Shown one piece after another: positions 18,077 through 26,070 of a DNA stretch of 64,000 nt. This DNA comes from Bifidobacterium aemilianum. Lineage in GTDB: Bacteria; Actinomycetota; Actinomycetes; Actinomycetales; Bifidobacteriaceae. Position 1 is the first letter of the stretch. Every line of letters begins with the position of its first letter. The stretch spans positions 1 through 64,000 of the forward strand of contig NZ_PDCG01000002.1 in assembly GCF_003315635.1 (NCBI RefSeq), read 5' to 3'. The position numbers and the translations under genes were made by a program. The notes beneath the pieces were generated by a model. The model saw only the letters and a program-made list of their open reading frames with translations. It searched no databases and was not told the origin of the DNA.

Positions 18077-19618
18077 ATGGTGAGACTGGAGAACATAAGC
18101 CTCTGGACCGGGGGTGAGACCATTGACCTGGTCATTCCCGATGGACCTAAGCCCTTGGGTGATGGTGGGCCAGAGGCCCAAGGCCGGGTCGATGCCCGTG
18201 GCCTGACCCTGGCGCCCGGTCTGGCCGACCCCCATGTTCACTTCCGTGACCCCGGCCAGTGCGACAAGGAGACCATGGTCAGCGGCTGTGCGGCTGCGGC
18301 CTCAGGCGGGTATACGGACCTGCTGATCATGCCCAACACCAGACCGGCCGTGGATGGCAGACCCCTGAAGGAACTGGCCGCTTCGGGTGGGGACCTTGCC
18401 GCCATTGCCGGCCAACTCATGGAACAGGGGGCCGATTCGGTCATCGACTACCTGCGGGGCTACGAGGACCTCCATGGGGTCCGTCTGCCCTCTCGCTACA
18501 AGCTCAGTGTCTGCGCCTCCATGGGCCGTGAGGGCCTTGAGGCCGTAGATCCAGACCTGTGGCGGCGCTTCATGCCGGGAGCCGGCAAGGACAGTCTGTC
18601 GGGCCACCCTGTGGTAGCCATCTCCGACGACGGGTCCGCCGTGCCCTCGGCCATTCTTGACCGGGTCCTTGAGGTGGCCCAGGAGACCGGGCTGCCCCTG
18701 GTCGAACACTGCGAGCACCACGATTCTGGCGTGGTCAATGCGGGGCCGGTCAGCCGGGAGCTGGGCCTGCCGGGTATTGCGGAGGACACCGAGCTGGCCA
18801 TTGTGGCCAGGGACATCGAGGCGGCCCAAGGAACCGGTGTGCACATCCACTTCCAGCATGTGAGCACGGCAGGCTCCTTCGCCCATATCCGCAAGGCCAA
18901 AGCCCAAGGGCTGCCCATCAGCTGCGAGACCGCCCCCCACTACCTGGCCCTGTGCGACGAGGACCTGCTACGCTACGGCAGTCTGGCCAAGATGAACCCG
19001 CCCCTGCGATCCGAGGCGGACCGGCAGGCCACCCTTGAGGCCGTGGCCGATGGCACGGTCGACATGCTGGCCACGGACCACGCCCCCCATAGCAGTGGTG
19101 AGAAGTCGGTCGGACTGGCTCAAGCCCCCAACGGCATCATCGGTTTGGAAAGCGCCTACGGGGTCTGCCACCAGGCCCTGGTGGACTCCGGCCTGATCGG
19201 CGAGCGCCGGCTGATCGAACTCATGTCCCTGGCCCCCATGCGGCTCATGAGTGGCCAGGCGACCGACATAGCCGGCCTCGTGGACACCTACGGCAGCTAT
19301 GAGGGCTCTACCCGGCCAGGCCCGGCAGGAGCGGACATGGCCAAGGGCATCCCCGATACCCCTCAGGGGGACTCTTCCGGTGGCGTGGGGGAATTCGGGG
19401 CACGACGGGTTCTGGACCTGGGCCAAGTGCCTGATTCGCAGGGGGTGGCCCTGACGATTCTGGACAATAAGCAGAGCTGGACCATCGACCCGCAGGCCTT
19501 CCATTCCAAGGCGAGAAACACACCATTCGGAGGCTGGCAGGTGACCGGCAGACCCCTGGCCACCATCATCGGCAGCCGGTTGACCTTCAATCGCCTACCC
19601 CAGTCCCGGTGCAGGTAG
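18077..19618 (+). CDS. pyrC: Dihydroorotase
   Basis: A 513-residue zinc amidohydrolase that closes carbamoyl-aspartate to dihydroorotate. The metal site appears in DPHVHFRDPGQCDKE near residue 55, HFQHVSTAGS near residue 258, and the catalytic ATDHAPHS near residue 333. The core matches class I dihydroorotases (~430 residues); the excess is an Asp/Gly/Pro-rich insertion of about 50 residues between residues 395 and 450, which looks like a flexible loop. Third gene of the pyr operon, 88 bases after pyrI. Confidence 0.93.
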   Translation: MVRLENISLWTGGETIDLVIPDGPKPLGDGGPEAQGRVDARGLTLAPGLADPHVHFRDPGQCDKETMVSGCAAAASGGYTDLLIMPNTRPAVDGRPLKELAASGGDLAAIAGQLMEQGADSVIDYLRGYEDLHGVRLPSRYKLSVCASMGREGLEAVDPDLWRRFMPGAGKDSLSGHPVVAISDDGSAVPSAILDRVLEVAQETGLPLVEHCEHHDSGVVNAGPVSRELGLPGIAEDTELAIVARDIEAAQGTGVHIHFQHVSTAGSFAHIRKAKAQGLPISCETAPHYLALCDEDLLRYGSLAKMNPPLRSEADRQATLEAVADGTVDMLATDHAPHSSGEKSVGLAQAPNGIIGLESAYGVCHQALVDSGLIGERRLIELMSLAPMRLMSGQATDIAGLVDTYGSYEGSTRPGPAGADMAKGIPDTPQGDSSGGVGEFGARRVLDLGQVPDSQGVALTILDNKQSWTIDPQAFHSKARNTPFGGWQVTGRPLATIIGSRLTFNRLPQSRCR

Positions 19619-19651
19619 ACAACGACCATACCCAAGAGGAAAGGAACACCC

Positions 19652-20638
19652 ATGGACCGACTCATTGAGGCCATCGCGGCCAAGGAGAACCCAAGCGTCA
19701 TCGGGCTCGACCCCCGGCCGGAGCTCATCCCTGAGCAGCTGCTCATGGATGAGGGGCAGAGCCAACCATCTCCAGTCCTCTACGCCGCCCAGCTGGCCAG
19801 TGCTTATTATTCCTTCAACAAGGCCATCATCGACGCTGTGGTCGACCTGGTGCCGGCGGTCAAACCGCAGATCGCCATGTATGAGGCCCTGGGGCCGCTG
19901 GGCATGGACGTCTACGTGCTGACCTGCCGCTACGCCCAGGAGCAGGGTCTGCAGGTCATCGGTGACATCAAGCGGGGCGATATCGGCTCCACGGCTGCCG
20001 CCTATGCCAAGCATCTGACCGGCAGCAATGTCGTCAGGGGCCAGGAGCCGCTCAGTGGCGATGAGCTTGATAATTGCGCTTGGGGGCCGGGTCTCTGGTA
20101 TGAGGATGCGATCACGGTCAACCCCTACCTGGGCAGTGATGGCATCAGACCATTTGCCCAGGCCGCAGAAGAGGGCGACAAGGACATCTTCGTGCTGGTG
20201 CGCACCTCCAATGCCGGTGAGCTGCAGGAGCTTGAGCTGGCCCAGGGAGGCCGGGCCTTTGAGGCGGTGGGAGACATGGTTGAGGATTGGGGCAGTGAGA
20301 GCATAGGGGAGCATGGCTACTCCAGGGTGGGGGCCGTGGTGGGAGCCACCCACCCCAGCGAGGGGGCGGCGCTCAGAGCACGGATGCCTCATAGCTTCTT
20401 CCTGGTGCCCGGCTACGGGGCCCAGGGAGGCAAGGCCGCCGATGTCGCCGGCATGTTCGACGCCCAAGGCTCTGGTGCCATCGTCAACTCCTCCCGGGGT
20501 GTGATTGGCGCCTGGCGGCAAGACCCCAACTACCAGGAGGACATGGGCCATGAGGAGACCCTGGACCTGGTGGGACGCAACGCCAGGCGGGCCGCCATGG
20601 CCATGCGCGACGACCTGAGGGCTGCCCTGCGGGCATGA
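19652..20638 (+). CDS. pyrF: Orotidine 5'-phosphate decarboxylase, type 2
   Basis: A 328-residue TIM-barrel enzyme making UMP from OMP. The catalytic Lys-Asp network is in VIGDIKRGDIGSTAAAYA near residue 108, and the long form with VKPQIAMYEALGPLGM near residue 70 marks the type 2 family of Actinobacteria. The phosphate-binding end is VIVNSSRGVIGA near residue 285. An AGAGGAAAGG site precedes the ATG, 33 bases after pyrC. In the bifidobacteria I know, pyrK and pyrD come next; here pyrE follows directly. Confidence 0.94.
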   Translation: MDRLIEAIAAKENPSVIGLDPRPELIPEQLLMDEGQSQPSPVLYAAQLASAYYSFNKAIIDAVVDLVPAVKPQIAMYEALGPLGMDVYVLTCRYAQEQGLQVIGDIKRGDIGSTAAAYAKHLTGSNVVRGQEPLSGDELDNCAWGPGLWYEDAITVNPYLGSDGIRPFAQAAEEGDKDIFVLVRTSNAGELQELELAQGGRAFEAVGDMVEDWGSESIGEHGYSRVGAVVGATHPSEGAALRARMPHSFFLVPGYGAQGGKAADVAGMFDAQGSGAIVNSSRGVIGAWRQDPNYQEDMGHEETLDLVGRNARRAAMAMRDDLRAALRA

Positions 20639-20716
20639 CAGCGCAGGCATGACAGCCATGACTGTTCCGTAAGGCCGCCAAACAAGCAAGGAAACGATAC
20701 AAGGAAGGAAGAGACC

Positions 20717-21448
20717 ATGGAGCAAGACTCCACACAGCAGATCAAGGACCGGAGAACCAGGGGGCTCGACCAGCGCTTCACTGAATTCCTCCTGCAATCA
20801 GGAGCCCTGAAATTCGGCGATTTCACCCTCAAGTCAGGCAGGCGCTCGCCCTACTACATCAATTCAGGAGCCTTCGACGACGGCAGGAAGATTGCCACTC
20901 TGGGTGCCTTCTATGCCGAGAAGATCGTCCAATCCATGGACCAGGGGGCCCTGCCCGAGGCGATCGACAGCATCTTCGGGCCCAGCTACAAGGGCGTCCC
21001 CCTGGCCGTCGCCTCCTCCATAGCCCTGGCATCCATGCATGGCATGAATGTTGGCTACACCTTCGACCGCAAGCAGCCCAAGGACCACGGCGATGGCGGC
21101 ATGATCATCGGCCGTCAGCTGGAGGACGGCATGAAGGTCCTCCTGGTCGACGATGTCATGACCGCAGGCACCGCCGTTCACGAGGTCATGCCCAAGATCA
21201 GGGCCGCGGCCGATGTCGAGGTCGTGGGCATGGTCATCTCCGTGGACCGGATGGAGAAACCCGATGGCTTCGACAAGCCAGCCATCGAGTCAATCCAGGA
21301 GGAGTTCGGATTCCCTGTCCTGGCCATCGCCAACGTGCGTGAGATCTTCGCCGCAGCCGAAATCATCAAGGATGCCGCCGGCAACTCCCTCCTCACCGAA
21401 GACCTCAAGGTCCGGGCAACTGCCTACCTGGAGGCCTACGGGGCCTGA
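20717..21448 (+). CDS. pyrE: Orotate phosphoribosyltransferase
   Basis: A 243-residue type I phosphoribosyltransferase making OMP from orotate and PRPP. The PRPP loop [17 protein letters not shown] near residue 139, the [17 protein letters not shown] segment near residue 88 and the substrate segment [16 protein letters not shown] near residue 36 are intact. A GGAAGGAAGAG ribosome site precedes the ATG. Last gene of the operon, 78 bases after pyrF; functionally it acts before PyrF. Confidence 0.95.
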   Translation: MEQDSTQQIKDRRTRGLDQRFTEFLLQSGALKFGDFTLKSGRRSPYYINSGAFDDGRKIATLGAFYAEKIVQSMDQGALPEAIDSIFGPSYKGVPLAVASSIALASMHGMNVGYTFDRKQPKDHGDGGMIIGRQLEDGMKVLLVDDVMTAGTAVHEVMPKIRAAADVEVVGMVISVDRMEKPDGFDKPAIESIQEEFGFPVLAIANVREIFAAAEIIKDAAGNSLLTEDLKVRATAYLEAYGA

Positions 21449-21592
21449 TGTCCAACTGCCGTGTTGACAGCCGCGGCCGATTCCAGAGCCTATGGGTAGA
21501 CTGGTGGTCACGGATGGGGTTTGGCCACTGACCACGATGGATGGTGAGTCTGGAATAACAGGCGGACCGGCAGGCCGCCAGGAGGAGGACCC

Positions 21593-22618
21593 ATGGCTTT
21601 GGCGGATGAATCTGGCAATAGGCAATCACCGGCTGACATCAGGCCGCAGGACCCGGCTCAGCAGGGGCGGGGACAGGCGCCGCTGCCGGACGCGCCTGAG
21701 TGCAGAGCATCCTTCAGGGTGCAGCCCCGGGCCCTGATGCTGATCCTGTCCGTGGTCATTGTTCTGGCCCTGGTTCTTGGCGCCCTCTTCTATGCCTTCG
21801 GCTCCTCCAGGAACAATGCCGCAAGGCCGACCTCAGGGCCGTCCGCGACAGCGAAACCCGGTCCCGCCCCAGCTGCTCCCAAGCCGCTGGACAACGAGGC
21901 CTACCGGGCCCTCCAGGCGGTGCAGGTCCGACCCGACAAGGCCGATGCCCAGGGAGGCTTCATCGTTGGCAGGCAGGGCGTGGGCAAGCCTACGGCCAAG
22001 GTCCCCACCATCGACATCTACATGGACTTTCTCTGCCCGCCCTGTGGCCAGCTTCATCAAATCCTGGACCCGACCCTGATGGCTCTGGTGGATGCGGGAC
22101 AAGCCAATGTCGGCATCCACTTCATGTCCTTTCTGGACAGTCACAGGCCTGACCAGTACTCCAGCAGGACCGCCAGCATGGCCGCGACCGTAGCCCAGGA
22201 GGCGCCGGACTGTTTCCTGCCCCTGGTCGAAGCCCTCTATGCCAAGGACTTCCAGCCCTCAGAGGAGAGCCAGGACCCCATATCCAACGAGACCCTGGCC
22301 CAGGTGGCTCTCAAGGTCGGCGTGCCCCAGGAGGTGGCTGACCATGCCGTCCAGGGCCAGTACCTGGACTGGGTCCAGAAGCTGACCGACTACACCAAGA
22401 CCCGTCCCGACCTGGAACATCCCAGCGGCCAATTCAAGGGGCAGATGACCACCCCGACCCTCATCATCAACAACAGCTACTTTCCGGTAGGTGAGCTTGG
22501 GAGCAACAGTGATGGCAAGAGCGCCCTGTGCAAGGCCATAGGTCTTCAACCAGCCAAACTGGGGGACCCGTCAGCACAACCAAGCATTGGAGCCGACAGA
22601 ACATTCTTCCCCCTCTGA
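21593..22618 (+). CDS. Membrane-anchored thioredoxin-fold (DsbA-like) protein
   Basis: A 341-residue protein with a ~48-residue cytosolic head, one membrane helix (about residues 48-70, LMLILSVVIVLALVLGALFY), a Pro/Ala-rich linker and an extracytoplasmic thioredoxin-fold domain. The active-site motif is C-P-P-C in YMDFLCPPCGQLHQIL near residue 147, and the cis-Pro loop is TTPTLIINNSYF near residue 287. This is the layout of actinobacterial DsbA/BdbD-like proteins that oxidise or isomerise disulfides in exported proteins. A CAGGAGGAGG site precedes the ATG. It precedes an LCP-type wall enzyme, consistent with an envelope role; the partner oxidase is not in the window. Confidence 0.85.
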   Translation: MALADESGNRQSPADIRPQDPAQQGRGQAPLPDAPECRASFRVQPRALMLILSVVIVLALVLGALFYAFGSSRNNAARPTSGPSATAKPGPAPAAPKPLDNEAYRALQAVQVRPDKADAQGGFIVGRQGVGKPTAKVPTIDIYMDFLCPPCGQLHQILDPTLMALVDAGQANVGIHFMSFLDSHRPDQYSSRTASMAATVAQEAPDCFLPLVEALYAKDFQPSEESQDPISNETLAQVALKVGVPQEVADHAVQGQYLDWVQKLTDYTKTRPDLEHPSGQFKGQMTTPTLIINNSYFPVGELGSNSDGKSALCKAIGLQPAKLGDPSAQPSIGADRTFFPL

Positions 22619-22643
22619 CCGGACGGTAGGAAGGCGCCTGTGC

Positions 22644-22675
22644 GGGCCCTGCCAGCTTTGCCTGGCAATGGCCCC
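22644..22675 (+). terminator. Hairpin after the DsbA-like gene
   Basis: TGCCAG with CTGGCA around a six-base loop, extended by outer GGGCC/GGCCC arms. No T tract follows, so termination is plausible but not certain. Confidence 0.45.
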
Positions 22676-22781
22676 CTGACTGGTAGGTGTGCAGGGTCCC
22701 CGCCGAAGGTCTACCGGCCAGTCATTGACCGGAAGCGCGATGGCAGCAGGTAGGAAGGCTACCCAGCAGCAAGGAGAGCAC

Positions 22782-24186
22782 ATGGAGAGAGACCGAAGGG
22801 TGGACTCTGGCGCCAACCAGAACCCCAGTGAGACCGCAGCCCGTAAGCACCAGCCACGGCATGGTGCCCTCAATCCCCAGGGTGGCCACATGGCCAAGGC
22901 CCTGGTCCTGGCCCTGGTCGCGGCGCTCACCTTCCTGGCAACGGTGGGTGCCGCCGGCTGGATAGACCTGGAACTATCCATAGGCCGTAGGGGCGTGCCG
23001 CCCATCGGCCCCCATGACCCGCCGCTGATCGACATGAGGGCCGGGCGTGAGATCAATCTGCTGGTCCTAGGGCAGGACACGCGGGCTGGAGAGGGCAACG
23101 CAGCCCTGGGTGGCTACCAGGAGGGAGAGGATATGGCTGGCCACATGTCTGACACCGCCATGGTGGTGCAAATCAGCGCCGACCGCTCCTACATCAATCT
23201 GGTCTCCATACAGAGGGACTCCCTGGTGGATGCACCCGCTTGCCCCACCAGCCGGGGCCTCGTTCCAGCCCAGCGGCAGGTCATGTTCAATACCATTTTC
23301 TCCAGTGGCTGGCAGAAAGGCGGTGACCTGGCCTCGGCGGCCTCGTGTAGCCTCACTGCCGTCGGGTCCCTGACCGGTCTGGACCTGCATGACTTCATCG
23401 TGGTGGACTTCCAAGGACTCAAGGGCATGATAGACGCTGTGGGAGGTGTGGACCTGTGCATAGCGGCCGACACCAAGGACGACTACATCGGCCTGGACCT
23501 GGCCCGTGGCCTGCGCCACCTGAACGGCACCCAGGCCACCCAGTACGCCCGAATGCGCCATGGCTCAGGCACCGATGGCACGGACATCATGCGGACCACC
23601 CGCCAGCAGTACCTGGTCAAACAGCTCATGAACCAAACCCTCGCCAAGAGGGACTTCAGCCACAGCAGCCAGCTCTACGAACTGTCCTTCGCGCTCCTCA
23701 ATGCCCTCAACTTCAGCCCCGGCCTTGGTTCAGCCCGCCCCCTGGTCGGTTTGGCCGCCAGCCTCAAAGACTTCAAGACCAGCCACCTCTACAGCCAGAC
23801 CCTCCCCGTCATCCCCGCCCCCTCAGACAAGAACCGACGGATCTGGGCCCCGGCGGCCGAGGGCGTATGGCAGACCCTGCGTGACCACAAGCCCCTGGTG
23901 GTCCAAGAGACCAAGCAGATTCCAGAAGCGGGGGAGGACACCAGCGGCGAGGGCTCCGGCGTTGCCGGCAGCCAACCCCAGGACCATGACCAGGCCCCTT
24001 CGCCAGCAGTCGACCCGACCACCGGACTCTACCGCGACGAGCAAGGCACCCCTGATCGACCCCGCCACCGGTGGCCAGGTGGACCCGGAGGCCGCCTACA
24101 TCCGCGACCCCCAGACCCAGGAGTACATCGGCACAGCCGACCGCTACCTCAATCACACTATCTGCTCCATGCCAGCCAAGAAGTAG
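22782..24186 (+). CDS. LytR-CpsA-Psr (LCP) family cell-wall polymer ligase, apparent late frameshift
   Basis: A single-pass membrane protein whose family transfers undecaprenyl-linked glycopolymers onto peptidoglycan. From ATG 22782 (AAGGAG five bases before) it has a polar head, a membrane helix near residues 40-62 and an extracytoplasmic LCP domain: LLVLGQDTRAGEGN near residue 93, SDTAMVVQISADRSYINLVSIQRDS near residue 123, GGVDLCIAADTKDDYIGLDLARGLRHLNGTQA region with the conserved Asp/Arg residues, and YARMRHGSGTDGTDIMRTTRQQ. At the C run 24049-24052 one extra C restores the C-terminus LIDPATGGQVDPEAAYIRD and a stop at 24186; as written the frame runs on to 24239 with unlikely sequence. 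Probably functional with a sequencing error. Confidence 0.88.
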
Positions 24187-24228
24187 TCAGACCTGTCCTG
24201 CCTCTGGTGAATTGGTATCCCTTCAGAG

Positions 24229-25152
24229 CTACTCGATGAGCTGGTAGCCGTGGGAACGGGCCACCTGGCCCAGCTTCTCCAGGTAGGTCTCGGCCGCCTG
24301 GCTGAGCTTGGTGCGTTCGTTGCCGATCCAGCCCAGGAGCATGGTCTGGTCGGTCTCCAGGGGGACGGTGACGATTTTCTCGTTGTTGAGGTCCCCGTTG
24401 TCGATGCCGGTGCAGACCGTGTAGGCGTTGAGGCCGATGATGAAGTTGAGCATAGTGGCCCGGTCGGTCACGTTGATCTGCTTGGGGGAGAAGTCCGGCC
24501 AGACCGCCTCCTCAGCGAAGTAGAAGGAACCCTCCTTGCCCTGCTCGTACTGGAGGAAGGGGTAGGGTTTGAGATCCTCCATGGACACCCGCTCCCTGGA
24601 GGCCAAGGGGTTGTTCCTGGCCAGGAAGACGTGCAGGTCGGCCCGGAAGAGGGGGTGGAAGACCAGGTGCTTCTCGCGCAGGAGCTTGCCGATCACATGC
24701 TTGTTGAAATCAGACAGGTAGATGATGCCGATCTCGGAGAGCATGTTGGCCACCTGGTCGATGATGTCCCTGGTTCTGGTCTCACGGATGGTGAACTCAT
24801 ACTCGTCCGCCCGGCTGTCGTGGATCATCTCCACGAAGGCCTCCACGGCGAACATGTAATGCTGGGTGGAGACCGAGCAGAGCTGCTTGCGGGGCTTGGC
24901 GTTGCGGTAGCGCTCCTCCATGAGGGCCGCCTGGTCCAGGACCTGCCGGGCGTAGGTCAGGAACTCGGCCCCATCCACCGTCAGGGTGATTCCCTGGGAG
25001 GACCGAGTGAATATCTCGATGCCCATCTCATGCTCCAGTTCCTTGACCGAGGAGCTCAGGGCCGGCTGGGAGACATAGAGTTCGTGGGAGGCCTCGTTCA
25101 TGGAGCCGCATTCGACAATCTTGACGATGTACTTGAGCTGGAGCAGTGTCAT
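24229..25152 (-). CDS. LysR-family transcriptional regulator
   Basis: About 307 residues from the ATG at 25152. The N-terminal winged helix-turn-helix reads LQLKYIVKIVECGSMNEASHELYVSQPALSSSVKELEHEMGIEIF, an excellent LysR DNA-binding domain. A substrate-binding-like effector domain follows to the C-terminus. LysR proteins act as tetramers, often on a divergent target; here the upstream neighbour is transcribed in the same direction and no obvious divergent partner exists, so the target and effector are unknown. The effector domain is of the CysB/CbbR-like general type without diagnostic residues I can name. It converges on the LCP gene. Confidence 0.9.
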   Translation of the reverse strand: MTLLQLKYIVKIVECGSMNEASHELYVSQPALSSSVKELEHEMGIEIFTRSSQGITLTVDGAEFLTYARQVLDQAALMEERYRNAKPRKQLCSVSTQHYMFAVEAFVEMIHDSRADEYEFTIRETRTRDIIDQVANMLSEIGIIYLSDFNKHVIGKLLREKHLVFHPLFRADLHVFLARNNPLASRERVSMEDLKPYPFLQYEQGKEGSFYFAEEAVWPDFSPKQINVTDRATMLNFIIGLNAYTVCTGIDNGDLNNEKIVTVPLETDQTMLLGWIGNERTKLSQAAETYLEKLGQVARSHGYQLIE

Positions 25153-25239
25153 AAGAACAGCATATACCAATGGGCATATTCAGGCCGTGTACTTATATCT
25201 CTATATGGACGGTGGGCAGGCTTTCGTCAAGGCATATGC

Positions 25240-25276
25240 TGTGGGCCGATCAGGCACATGGCTTGATCGGCCCACA
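25240..25276. repeat. Perfect 13-bp inverted repeat
   Basis: TGTGGGCCGATCA (25240-25252) is repeated in inverse at 25264-25276 around an 11-base loop, with weaker symmetry beyond (GCATAT / ATATGC). It lies between the HAD hydrolase stop and the LysR start, without a T tract, so it may be a terminator of actinobacterial type or an operator. Confidence 0.6.
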
Positions 25277-25293
25277 GGATATATGCGATGCCG

Positions 25294-25980
25294 CTAGAGT
25301 CTCACGCCCAGGGATTCCAAGTCCCTGCGGGCCTGGGCGGCATCAGAGAAGAGGAAGGCCTGCATGCCCACGGCCTCGGCTCCGGACACGTTCTTGGGGG
25401 TGTCGTCGAAGAAGGCGGTCGTCGCGGGGTCCAGATCGTAGCGGCTCATGGCCAGCTGGTAGATGTGGGCATCAGGCTTATGCATTTTCTCCGCGCCCGA
25501 TACGATGGTGCCACCCAGAAGATCCTCAAGCTGGGGGAACTTCTCGAAGGCGAAGTGGAAGGTCTCGTGGGCCCAGTTGGTCAGGCCCCAGCATCCGATG
25601 CCGGCCGCCAGCAGGTCCTCCAGGAGCTCCTCCATGCCAGGCACGATTCGTGTCAGGGAATCGTCGTAGTGCTTGATGTAGTAGGCGAAGACTTGGGCCA
25701 TATCATCCCCATAGCGCTGCCTGTAGTCATCAATGACATCTGCCAGGTCCTCACCGGCATCCATCCGGTCCTCATAGTGGAAGAAGCCATAGGGGTCGTT
25801 GGGGGCGGCAATCTCGTCGATCAGTTGTTGGGGGTAGTGGCCCAGAAGGCAGGAGCGCAGCTGCCAATCAATCAGCACTCCGCAGAAGTCGAAGACCACG
25901 TCGGAGACCTCCGTGGCCATATCGTCTTGGATTACAGATGCTTCCGACAATGAAGATTCCATACCGGATTCACTGCTCAT
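25294..25980 (-). CDS. HAD-superfamily hydrolase
   Basis: A 228-residue haloacid dehalogenase-fold protein, probably a small-molecule phosphatase. Motif I is VVFDFCGVLIDW near residue 28, motif II-like TNWAH near residue 133, the motif III Lys in EKMHKPDAHIY near residue 166 and motif IV FFDDTPKN near residue 187. The second acid of the usual D-x-D motif I is replaced by Cys, as the related YihX group has Gly there, so phosphatase activity is likely but the substrate is not predictable. The cap domain lies between motifs I and II. The start could also be the ATG about 20 codons in (MATEVSDVVF). Part of a minus-strand gene run. Confidence 0.82.
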   Translation of the reverse strand: MSSESGMESSLSEASVIQDDMATEVSDVVFDFCGVLIDWQLRSCLLGHYPQQLIDEIAAPNDPYGFFHYEDRMDAGEDLADVIDDYRQRYGDDMAQVFAYYIKHYDDSLTRIVPGMEELLEDLLAAGIGCWGLTNWAHETFHFAFEKFPQLEDLLGGTIVSGAEKMHKPDAHIYQLAMSRYDLDPATTAFFDDTPKNVSGAEAVGMQAFLFSDAAQARRDLESLGVRL

Positions 25981-26070
25981 TCGCTTGGCCTGCTTTCATT
26001 TGTGCGTTTCACTGCTGACACGGAAAAGTCGAGGCCAGTACGGCCAGCCCCGACGACCACATGAAGCTTC

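Noticed and set aside
19595..20797. 400-codon minus-strand frame opposite pyrF
   Set aside because: Shadow of pyrF and the pyrE start; composition is typical of antisense frames and no motif is present.
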